Origin: a bacterium
GTDB lineage: Bacteria; Patescibacteriota; Patescibacteriia; UBA9934; GWF2-40-263
NCBI GenBank assembly: GCA_020051955.1
Contig: JAGVQB010000001.1
Coordinates: 1-35,390, forward strand
Direction: 5' to 3'
Length of the DNA stretch: 35,390 nt
Shown here: piece after piece, positions 12,386 to 20,500 of the stretch
How the letters are laid out: every line of letters begins with the position of its first letter
Position numbering within the stretch: the stretch's first letter is position 1
Made by a program: the position numbers and the translations under genes
The notes under the pieces: model-generated
The model's input: the letters and a program-made list of their open reading frames with translations, nothing else
Databases searched by the model: none
What the model was told of the DNA's origin: nothing

Positions 12386-14446
12386 CTATTTTTTCCGACT
12401 TCCAACCTCCGACTTCCAACCTCCGCTCATTGTAAACACATCCGTTGTCAGTCCGATTACTTCATCTCTACCATCATCGTCCACGTCCGCGACAATCACC
12501 TCAAGCCCATCGCGTTGCGTTGAGTCGAAAATGTAGAACTCATTTTCTCGCGTTCCGTTGCGATCGAATATCCGAGCGAGCGGGGATCCTCCACTGCCTG
12601 GTCCAGTGATTATCTCGTCGGTTCCATCCGCGTCAACATCGCCAACAGAAATATTCACGCCACCTCGGAATGTTTTGTCGTAGGCAAAAAATCCTGGGTT
12701 GATGAGGGTTCCATTTTTGTTGAACACTCGAACGTGCGGGCCGCCGCCCGCGCCCGCGCCTGTAATTATCTCGTTGATATGGTCGCCGTTTAAGTCGCCA
12801 ATCGCGACATTCACTCCGCCTCGGAACGCTTTGTCATACGCGAAAAATCCTGGGTTGATAAGCATGCCGTCGCCATTGAACACGCGCACTTGAGGTCCCC
12901 CGCCATTCTCTGTGCCAGTCACGATCTCAACAGAGCCGTCGTTCTCAAGGTCTCCCACCGAGATATTGATTCCGCGGTCGTACGTTTGCGTGTACGGAGC
13001 GAACTTCGCGTGGAGATGGCCATTGTCATCGTAAATCGAAACGTACGTTTCATTGGCAACGACCGTCTCGCGTTTGCCGTCGTTGTCAGTGTCAAATGAG
13101 ACGACTTGCGTGCCGCCGCGTTGTGCGCTGTCGTAAACGAAAAATCCAGTGCGTTTCGTTTTACCTTCACTATCGAACACGCGAGCGAAAGAGCCGTTTC
13201 TGAAAGTCGCGTCAAGTATTTGTTCGATCGGGCGCAGTAAAATGATTCCGTCTTTTGCCGCGAGTTTCACCTCTGAAACGATTGATCCGTCATTCACCTT
13301 CGGATCCTGCGCGCCGTGTAGCTTTTCAAAATCCCCGTCGAGTTTCACGGTCTGCGAGCTTGGCGTCGCGTTTACAATCACTGTCCCTTGCTCAAACTCC
13401 CGCATCCACACACCTTCGTCGAGCTGTGTTTTTTGGGGGTTGATGGCATTGTGAAGATCGCTTTTGGCCGCGCCAAGGTACGCGTCATATTCGTCGTATG
13501 TCCAAATGACAGCATGGTCGTAGGTTCCGTGATCGTATGAAAAATATCCGTCACCCAAAAGCGTGGTCGTCAAACCAAAGCGGACTGATTTGTAGTCATT
13601 GGCATTTCCCATTCCGTTTGTGTTGTCCGTGTTGACATTGATGATGTGAATCGGATCGGCTTTGACGGTTTGTTCAAGCGCGAGGTATTGACCCGTCATA
13701 TTTTTCCATTCCGCGAGCGTGTTGCGCGAGGAAGGGAAAGTTTCAAACATACGACCATTCACGAACGGAGAGAACACTGGGTTTGAACTTCCGTTGGTAA
13801 TCATGATGGGTGCCTCGCCGATGAGCTTGCGTGTTGTTTCAAAAAGTTTTTTATAATTGTTCGCCCAAAGAACATCGGCCTCACTAGCCGTATCTGCTTT
13901 TCCATCCTGATTAACGTCTGGTTTCCCAACCCAACTAATTGAATCCTGCACTTCATCATAAAACACTCCGTCCCACAAGCCCGTTGAGAGCACGTCGTTT
14001 TTTACGTGTTGCGCTAGATATGATACCCATCCTGTGTTCAGGTTAAGCGCGCGCGTGTTTGGCCACACAGACAGCTGTTTACCTTCAGCGTCTTTGAGCC
14101 ACCATTCTGTTTTGATGTTAGGAGACATTGCTCGGTGGAGCGGATCTGTCCAATAGAGATCGTTCCAGCTCACGGTTGCGACGTAGGGGAGGATCACGAT
14201 GTCGGGATTGAGTTTTCGAATCTTCGGGAAAAATGATTTGTTATAGACCTGGCATTCCACTGGAATAACAAGCAGGTCAAACTTTGCCAGTTGCTGTAGG
14301 CTGTCGTCCAATACAGATCCGCCCATCAAAAAGATATTCGCGGTGCGAACGAATTCATTATCGTCTGTGATTGCCAGCGTTTGAGTCGGGTTCATCGCCA
14401 AGACAAACGCCAGAACGAGAATTGCGTGGAGAAGGCGACAAGGCAT
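12386..14446 (-). CDS. Secreted putative glycoside hydrolase (GHL15-like) fused to FG-GAP repeats
   Basis: A 686-residue protein. A signal peptide covers residues 1-25 (MPCRLLHAILVLAFVLAMNP start). Residues ~30-330 match the style of putative glycosyl-hydrolase-like family 15 (PF14885): DLLVIPVE, LNPDIVILPYV, WWLKDAEGK, LNTGWVSYLAQ, GLWDGVFYDEV and MITNGSS. The acidic pair in FYDEV is a candidate catalytic site. Residues ~430-675 are FG-GAP/VCBS-like propeller repeats with DxDxDG Ca2+ loops and GGGP(Q/H)VRVF signatures. The final residues GGWKSEVGSRKK are a translated heptamer repeat. It probably acts outside the cell on polysaccharide, but the catalytic assignment is inferred. The 5' end is 10 bases from a palindromic element that separates it from the methyltransferase gene. 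Confidence 0.8.
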   Translation of the reverse strand: MPCRLLHAILVLAFVLAMNPTQTLAITDDNEFVRTANIFLMGGSVLDDSLQQLAKFDLLVIPVECQVYNKSFFPKIRKLNPDIVILPYVATVSWNDLYWTDPLHRAMSPNIKTEWWLKDAEGKQLSVWPNTRALNLNTGWVSYLAQHVKNDVLSTGLWDGVFYDEVQDSISWVGKPDVNQDGKADTASEADVLWANNYKKLFETTRKLIGEAPIMITNGSSNPVFSPFVNGRMFETFPSSRNTLAEWKNMTGQYLALEQTVKADPIHIINVNTDNTNGMGNANDYKSVRFGLTTTLLGDGYFSYDHGTYDHAVIWTYDEYDAYLGAAKSDLHNAINPQKTQLDEGVWMREFEQGTVIVNATPSSQTVKLDGDFEKLHGAQDPKVNDGSIVSEVKLAAKDGIILLRPIEQILDATFRNGSFARVFDSEGKTKRTGFFVYDSAQRGGTQVVSFDTDNDGKRETVVANETYVSIYDDNGHLHAKFAPYTQTYDRGINISVGDLENDGSVEIVTGTENGGGPQVRVFNGDGMLINPGFFAYDKAFRGGVNVAIGDLNGDHINEIITGAGAGGGPHVRVFNKNGTLINPGFFAYDKTFRGGVNISVGDVDADGTDEIITGPGSGGSPLARIFDRNGTRENEFYIFDSTQRDGLEVIVADVDDDGRDEVIGLTTDVFTMSGGWKSEVGSRKK
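12395..12422. repeat. Heptanucleotide tandem repeat forming the 3' end of a gene
   Basis: CCGACTT and CCAACCT alternate twice (12395-12422). On the minus strand they encode WKSEVGSR at the C-terminus of the glycoside-hydrolase-like protein. Confidence 0.85.
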
Positions 14447-14456
14447 ATATCTAGTT

Positions 14457-14586
14457 GAGACCTCTGCAAAAGTCGATGAGATTGCGTTGAACGGGGAAGC
14501 CAGCCTCCGAGACGTGGGTTAATCCCACGGTGAGGAGGTGGTGGGGTCCCCGTGAGGCGCAAGATCGCGACTTTTGCAGAGGTCTC
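14457..14586. mobile_element. 130-bp MITE-like palindromic element
   Basis: Perfect 19-bp terminal inverted repeats lie at 14457-14475 and 14568-14586 (GAGACCTCTGCAAAAGTCG). Pairing continues imperfectly inward, and the centre is a hairpin (CGTGGG TTAAT CCCACG). There is no ORF. The right end overlaps the methyltransferase stop codon, and the left end is 10 bases from the next start codon. I see no clear target-site duplication. A non-autonomous transposable element is the best reading; the parent transposon is not in the window. Confidence 0.8.
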
Positions 14587-15481
14587 ATTTTTTTGTCGCG
14601 CGGATTAAAAAAGTTAGCACTGACATATCCGCGTCCTTTCCGCGGAAACGGCGAGCAAGTCGCGGTCGGATTTTTTCCACATATTCGGATGGAAGCTGTT
14701 GTAGTGGAATGATTTCGATTTTGTCCCAACCGTGATGTTCCAACAGTGTTCGATAATCTTTCGGACGCAGGCGGTTTGGTATTCCAGAGAACCGCAGTAG
14801 TTTGTAAATACAATCGGAGTAGCGATAGAGGTTGAGCGGATCGCGTGATCGCATAATACCCGTGTGGGTCATTCCATCGACTTCAGCGATGAACACCGTG
14901 CCTGGTTTTGAGACCACACTCAAGTGTTCAATCGTTTTATCTACATCAGTAAAATGTTCAAACGCGGCTTGGCTCACAACAATGTCAAATTGTTCATCGC
15001 GAAGAACCGAGAGAGAAAAAGATGGATCAACGTGGTATCGGATGCGCCCGTCATTTCCCGAAAGCGTTTTCTGTAATTCATTTTTTAATTCCTGACCATG
15101 AACAAGCGTTTGAAGGAGGTTGGTGTAAAAGATTGGAGGAGTTTGATCAATGAGCCGATTGGCATCAACTGTCACGTAACGTGATGCGCCCGCGTTGAGA
15201 AGAATTAGTGCGTTTCCAAGATCAGCTCCTGGGCCAAGCTCAAGAATCGTTTTCCCTTCGACTGATTGACCGTTGTACTCGTACAGCGCGTCAATCCAAT
15301 TTTTAACAACCCGTCGATCGTAATCAATGGCTTGTGTATAATTGGACGGATCAAACGGTCTGGGTTCGCGGTATCCGCGTATTTGATAGCGGAGTTTGTT
15401 TAACATCAAAATTGCTAAGCCAACCAAATAAAAAATAATAGGGCGCGGTTGTGGGGGTGTGATTAGTTTACCAAGAGACAT
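14585..15481 (-). CDS. Class I SAM-dependent methyltransferase
   Basis: A 298-residue protein. After a short hydrophobic N-terminal stretch (residues ~15-28, IIFYLVGLAILMLNKL), a Rossmann-type methyltransferase domain follows, with motif I ILELGPGADLGNAL, the acidic residue of motif II in YVTVDANR, and FDIVVSQAAFEHFTDVD (motif IV region). The hydrophobic N-terminus suggests membrane association. The substrate is unknown; the setting favours a sugar or lipid-linked glycan. It follows the HTH gene by 8 bases, so the two should be co-transcribed. Its TGA stop is formed by the terminal bases of the palindromic element, so the original C-terminus may have been longer or different. Confidence 0.85.
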   Translation of the reverse strand: MSLGKLITPPQPRPIIFYLVGLAILMLNKLRYQIRGYREPRPFDPSNYTQAIDYDRRVVKNWIDALYEYNGQSVEGKTILELGPGADLGNALILLNAGASRYVTVDANRLIDQTPPIFYTNLLQTLVHGQELKNELQKTLSGNDGRIRYHVDPSFSLSVLRDEQFDIVVSQAAFEHFTDVDKTIEHLSVVSKPGTVFIAEVDGMTHTGIMRSRDPLNLYRYSDCIYKLLRFSGIPNRLRPKDYRTLLEHHGWDKIEIIPLQQLPSEYVEKIRPRLARRFRGKDADMSVLTFLIRATKK

Positions 15482-15489
15482 ACTGGAGA

Positions 15490-15768
15490 TTATTTTGTTT
15501 CCTCAAACGACTCTGGATTGGGAGAGTACAGTTTCCCGCTTAACTTCCATTGATTAACAAATTGACCGATGCCTTCGCGGTCACGTTTGTTCTTTACGGT
15601 CGTGGTGCGCTGGCTCCATCGGAGGAGTGACTCAAAATTGAGTTTATAGCGACCCTGGACAACCACGTAGGTTATCTCACCAGCAAGGATCGCGCGCCTT
15701 ATTGTGCGCTGGCTTACCCCAAATAGTTTTGCCGCTTCGGAGACGGCGAGACGTATGACGGATTTCAT
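15490..15768 (-). CDS. Small helix-turn-helix DNA-binding protein (excisionase-like)
   Basis: A 92-residue protein whose residues ~8-50 form a MerR/excisionase-type HTH (HTH_17): VSEAAKLFGVSQRTIRRAI, then GEITYVVVQGRYKLNFESLLRW. The C-terminal 35 residues are charged and unrecognised. It is the first gene of the leftward cluster, behind two good promoter candidates and divergent from the sigma-factor gene. It could therefore regulate the intergenic region between them, or act on its own operon. A role as a true excisionase is unlikely because no integrase is present. Confidence 0.8.
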   Translation of the reverse strand: MKSVIRLAVSEAAKLFGVSQRTIRRAILAGEITYVVVQGRYKLNFESLLRWSQRTTTVKNKRDREGIGQFVNQWKLSGKLYSPNPESFEETK

Positions 15769-15779
15769 AAAAGTATGGA

Positions 15780-15808
15780 AAATAAGTGTGGATAAAGTTA
15801 ACTGTCAA
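15780..15808 (-). promoter_or_regulatory. Sigma-70-type promoter, proximal (HTH/methyltransferase operon)
   Basis: On the minus strand TTGACA (15808-15803), a 17-base spacer and TTATTT (15785-15780). The -10 lies 12 bases before ATG 15768. Confidence 0.55.
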
Positions 15809-15812
15809 GGCT

Positions 15813-15841
15813 AGAGTAGCCAAAAAGTTACGACCTGTCAA
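15813..15841 (-). promoter_or_regulatory. Sigma-70-type promoter, distal (HTH/methyltransferase operon)
   Basis: On the minus strand TTGACA (15841-15836), a 17-base spacer and TACTCT (15818-15813). It is arranged in tandem with the proximal promoter. Confidence 0.5.
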
Positions 15842-15923
15842 TAAAACATTGATATTTTCTAGAGAATTTGCTATTTTTGTCCTCGTCTTTATCGAGTAAT
15901 CATATTATTCATCCACCTAGAGT

Positions 15924-16481
15924 GTGCAACAAACAAAGCTAGAAAAATTTCTACTTGTCAGGGTGCGTATTTTTAAGGATGAAGATGCTTTTGAGAGATT
16001 GTTGCGTGAACATTCAGCCGCATTACAAAGGTTCTTGTACGGCAAGTTGCCTTGTCACGCTGACGTGGAGGACGCCTACTCAATGCTAATGATGCAATTG
16101 TGGGAATACGCCACCTCAACAGTGGTTCAACACTTTTCAGGGCTCTCTTTCACCATTGCTCGTCGGATTGTCGCCAGCTTCTATCACAAGAGAGAAGGCA
16201 AGGAGCAGGTGCCGATTAGAACAAGCTATGGAGAAGAAGGAGTAGAAGTGCAATCTCCGAACTCAAAAGAACAAATTGAAGACCACATTGATTCAGTGAT
16301 AGTAAAAGAAGGATTGAAAAAATTGGAAAGTGAAGATGACCGCGAGGCAGTCATACTGCGCTTCATAGAAGGGTACAGTCTAAAAGAGATTGCGAACTAT
16401 CTTGGCAAGACAGAAAACGCGACATCAGCGCTTATTCACCGAGCTCTCAAAAAGATACGTGACAAACTTGAGAAGAAATAA
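15924..16481 (+). CDS. RNA polymerase sigma factor, ECF-like
   Basis: A 185-residue sigma-70-family protein. Region 2 covers about residues 20-90 (EDAFERLLREHSAALQRFLYGK, ADVEDAYSMLMMQLWEY) and region 4 about residues 130-182 (LKKLESEDDREAVILRF, YSLKEIANYLGKTENATSALIHRALKKIR), with no region 1.1 or 3, as in ECF factors. The start is GTG 15924; no better in-frame ATG exists before region 2. The next gene begins 2 bases after its stop, so the two are translationally linked. The partner is a membrane protein with a DUF5667 domain that may restrain the sigma factor. The S-layer-like gene downstream is an attractive target, though not shown. Confidence 0.88.
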   Translation: MQQTKLEKFLLVRVRIFKDEDAFERLLREHSAALQRFLYGKLPCHADVEDAYSMLMMQLWEYATSTVVQHFSGLSFTIARRIVASFYHKREGKEQVPIRTSYGEEGVEVQSPNSKEQIEDHIDSVIVKEGLKKLESEDDREAVILRFIEGYSLKEIANYLGKTENATSALIHRALKKIRDKLEKK

Positions 16482-16483
16482 TT

Positions 16484-17353
16484 ATGGATAAAATTGACCG
16501 TAAAATAATCAATGCGCTAAAGGGTCTAAAAGACGATCCAGATTTTACTGGCGGGCTTGATTATGAGGGGATCCACAATCGCGCGCTCGCGAGGAACGGT
16601 TTCAGTTCAAGCTCCGCGGAGTCTCGTTACACATTCCGCGATTATCTTGAAACATACACATGGCAGTTCACCCACACAATGCTTCGTCCAATGGGAGCGG
16701 CAGTGGCGGTTTTTGTGTTCGCGATCATTGGATGGATTTCCGTGGCGAATGCTTCTGTGCATTCTCTCCCAGGCGACAATCTTTATCCTGTGAAGATCAG
16801 CATGGAGAAAGCTCAACTGGCGCTTGCCTTGAATCCACAGCAACGCGCGAACCTCCAGGTCGAGTTCACAGGTCGACGTTTGGAAGAAATGGTTGAGATA
16901 GCGCTTTTGAGCCATGGTGAATCATCTGCCGTGCAGGTTGCGGTGGATCGTTTCAAGAGCGAGGTGAATACTATTAAGGATGAAATGAAAGCCACGCAAG
17001 AGATTGTTGCTGTGAATCAGAAAGAGCTTGCGAGAGCTGTCGGTCGCAAGACGGACGTTTACTCGTCTACTGTTGCCGCGTCTGTGCCAGAGCTTTCAGT
17101 GCAAGTCGAGGAGATTTTGGAAGAGACAAAGGATCAAGCGGTGGAAGTGTTTATCACAGCCAATGAGCAGGAACAAGATGAGGAGACTGTTCGTGAGCTT
17201 GAGCGCGCGCTTCAGGCAGAGATTTCAAAGATAGAAACAGCCTATGGTGATTCTGCGGACGTGGCGATCCAAACAGCGATCGCGCTGAAAGCAGAAGGCA
17301 ACTATCGCCGCGCGTTCCAGGTACTGAAAGAGTTTGTTTTGACCCAAGAGTAA
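16484..17353 (+). CDS. DUF5667 membrane protein, putative anti-sigma factor or envelope sensor
   Basis: A 289-residue protein with a soluble N-terminus (1-69), one transmembrane segment at about 70-90 (MGAAVAVFVFAIIGWISVAN), and an outer DUF5667-type domain beginning at ASVHSLPGDNLYPVKI (P96 region) and continuing through LNPQQRANLQVEFTGRRLEEM. The rest is a long helical, charged region to the C-terminus. The arrangement sigma factor, then single-pass protein with an N-terminal cytoplasmic segment, copies the sigma/anti-sigma layout. The N-terminal segment lacks a recognisable zinc-binding anti-sigma motif, so anti-sigma activity is inferred from position only. The product is probably co-expressed with the sigma factor. 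Confidence 0.8.
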   Translation: MDKIDRKIINALKGLKDDPDFTGGLDYEGIHNRALARNGFSSSSAESRYTFRDYLETYTWQFTHTMLRPMGAAVAVFVFAIIGWISVANASVHSLPGDNLYPVKISMEKAQLALALNPQQRANLQVEFTGRRLEEMVEIALLSHGESSAVQVAVDRFKSEVNTIKDEMKATQEIVAVNQKELARAVGRKTDVYSSTVAASVPELSVQVEEILEETKDQAVEVFITANEQEQDEETVRELERALQAEISKIETAYGDSADVAIQTAIALKAEGNYRRAFQVLKEFVLTQE

Positions 17354-17484
17354 TCAATCGAGTCGGCGTCCGTTTTTAGTAAACGGGTTCTGGCTCGCTC
17401 TTTCATCTCAAAATGGAAGAGTCTAAACAAGTTAGTTCGCGGTCGCGCCAAAAGGTCGAGGCCCACAAAAGGGTCGCGTGTCCG

Positions 17485-17490
17485 TATAAT
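17485..17490 (+). promoter_or_regulatory. Consensus -10 box of the S-layer-like gene
   Basis: TATAAT, with only a weak -35 candidate (CCCACA at 17462-17467). It leaves a leader of about 44 bases, the longest in the window among predicted promoters. The 187-base gap also holds a hairpin without a U-run at 17370-17386 (CCGTTT/AAACGG). Confidence 0.55.
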
Positions 17491-17492
17491 GA

Positions 17493-17512
17493 GTTCGATC
17501 ATTAGATCGAAC
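17493..17512 (+). other. 5'-end mRNA hairpin of the S-layer-like gene
   Basis: GTTCGATC and GATCGAAC flank an ATTA loop, a perfect 8-bp stem at the expected transcript 5' end. Such hairpins stabilise mRNAs of abundant proteins; it could instead be a regulator-binding palindrome. Confidence 0.6.
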
Positions 17513-17540
17513 CAAATGTACAAAAGTTCCAAATTCAATT

Positions 17541-20500
17541 ATGTCCAATTCCCTCCGATTAACTAAGAAAGCGTTTACGATCGCTATCGCGACAGCCACG
17601 ATTCTTTGGACGGCTGGTCTTGCGGCGTTCGTGCCAACCCAGGCTCAAGCTGCCGAATACGGCGATTTGATCGTGGGTGAGACCCTCTCAACCGTGTACT
17701 ACTACGGTTCTGACGGTTTGCGCTACTCGTTCCCAACAGAGAAGACCTACTTCTCTTGGTATGTGGATTTTGATGATGTCGTGCAGATTTCCGATGAGGA
17801 ACTCGCTGACATCTCTCCAGCTGGAAACATCGTTTACCGCCCTGGTTCTCGATGGCTCAAGATAACAAGTGATGAAAAGGTATACGCGGTTTCAACAGAC
17901 GGCACACTCCATTGGATTGAGACCGCTGAAGTCGCGGAAGACCTTGCAGGAAGCAACTGGAACCAATTCATCGATGATGTTCCAGATGTTTACTTCACAA
18001 ACTACACAGTCGGCGAGTCTATAACCGACGCGTCCGAGGGTTACAACGGAATGTTGTGGACCGATGGCGATGACACATATCTCGTTTGGGATGGTGAAGT
18101 CCGATCAGTCTCCAGCGCCGGTATGTCAGCCAACGGTTTCCAGGACGGTTTCGTTTTGGATGGCGATGGTTTTGACGTTGACTCCCTCGACGAAGGCGAC
18201 GACGTAACAGGTGAGCTTGCTTACCTCACAGACGCCGCGCAAGAAGTCGAGGATGAGGATTACGAGGAGACGAAAGAGATCGAAGTGAGTATCTCGGGTT
18301 CACCAGCTTCTTCGACCTTGATCGAGACGCAGGCTGTGGCCGATCTATTGCATGTCACTTTGACAAACAACTCGGCTTCAGATGTAAAGCTAACGGGGCT
18401 AACAGTAACCCGCACGGGCGTGTCTTCCGATACTACATTGTCGAACGTTTATCTTTTTGATGGTTTCGTTCGATTAACTGATGCGGCCACGATTTCTTCC
18501 GGTCGTGCTACGTTCAATGATAGTACGGGGCTCTTGACTATTGCTGCGGGTGCTTCTGAAACGATTTATGTTCGTTCAGATATTGCCAACACCACAAATG
18601 GCCAGACCGTTGGTTTGAAGATTGCTTCTGCCTCGGATTTGGTTTTCAGTGTTAGCGGCTCTGCTTCGGGATCATTCCCAATGCAGGGAGCAACTCACAC
18701 GATTGCGGATAACCCAACCACATTTGGAACGGCTGATTTCACAGGATCCACAACTCCAACTGCGGCCACCGTTGATCCACAAGAAGGTTATCGTGTGTTT
18801 GAGCGCACCCTTTCTGTCGGAAAAAATGAGCTAAATCTGACCGCAGCTCGTTTCCGAAACATTGGTTCTATCGATGCGGATGATGTAAATAATTGGCAGT
18901 TATACGTCGGTGGTGTAATGCGCGGAAGCGCTGTCTCTCAAGAGGATGCAGACGGATATGTGACGTTTGATTTCTCTAGTGCACCAATCGAACTAAAGAC
19001 AGGGAACCATCAGATTAAAGTGATGGCTGATATCATTGGTGGATCTGGTCGCACAGTAACTGTTGGTCTTCGAAATAGTGCTGACTTCATCTTGGTTGAC
19101 CAAGATTACAGCCAGCCTGTTCGCCCAACTGTTGGATCGGCCACGTTCGCCGCTATGGATGCAGGCGCTCAGTTGATCAGTAGCGGTACTCTTACCTACA
19201 CCAAGATGAGTGACTCTCCGTCAGGGAACGTAACAAATACTGCTTCAGGTGTTACACTTGGAAAGTGGTCTGTGAAAGCCTTCGGCGAGTCAATGAAAGT
19301 TGAGAACCTTCGTTTCGCATTCACTGAAAGCGATGCCGATGATGTGTCTTTGCGTAACGGTGCTGTATATCTCAATGGTTCGCAGATTGGAAGCACGGCA
19401 TCTCTGGAGGCAAATGCCGGTGCTGGAACAGATTACACCGAGTACACTTTCGGTTCAGCGTTTATTGTTGTCCCTGGTTCACCAGCAACGCTGGAGATCC
19501 GTGCGGACATATATGACGCTGACGGAACAGACAACATTGAAGCAAACGACACCATTATTGCTCAAGTTGTTGATATGAATGGAATTCTCAACGTTCAACA
19601 GATGACTTCTGGCGGCTATATTGACGCACCAGATGGTTCAGCGGTTGCCGCAAATACGTTGACGGTTTCAACTGGTTCTCTCACGCTCGCAAAGAATGGC
19701 TCTTATGCCAACCAGACCGTGATTGACCCAAAGACCGCTTACAAGGTTGGTTCTGCCACCGTGACAGCAAGCACCACAGAGGCCATTAACCTCACGGAGA
19801 TTGCTGTTGACTTTGATGAAGATGGTACAGGGCACGTTGCAGACTCGGATACTTCCGAGCCTGCCGACGGCGACATGTATAACCTGTATGTGAAATACGG
19901 TCCAGCCGCAAACATGGTTACTACCAGCACAAAGGGAACGATTTCCGAAACATCCAACTCTTGGTCCATCAATTACGCGCTTGGCGCGGGTGAGACCATC
20001 TATGTGGATGTTTACGCAGACATCGACTCTGCGATTTCAACTGGCGAGGTCATCCAAACTGCTATCGATGTAAACGGAACGACAGTGAATTCTGGTACGT
20101 CTCCGTCAACCACAAAGATTGCTGGTCAGACCATTACAATCACCGCAGGTTCTTTCACCGAGTTTAATGACAACCATCCGGTGGCTGCCGTGGCCGCGGC
20201 CAATCAATTGCTCGAAGTCGCTCGCTATCGTTTTAGTGCCTCAAACGAGAACTACACGATAAAGGAGTTGACAACCAGCGTTGCCAGCGCGACAGCTGCC
20301 GGATTGGTAAACGAAGTTCGCATCTACGACGGAAGCACACTTGTTGCTTCAACCGTCTATGACGAAAACACAAACACACGCGCGACATTCACAGGTCTCG
20401 CAGTTGCTGTGAACGCCAACGTATCAAAGACCCTCATTATCAAGTATCTCTTGAACAATGTCGGTGTGGGCGCTGGTACTTCACAGACTGACGTTGCCAA

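Noticed and set aside
17370-17386. Terminator after the DUF5667 gene
   Set aside because: The CCGTTT/AAACGG stem is perfect but short and has no T-run, so I note it only as a hairpin.
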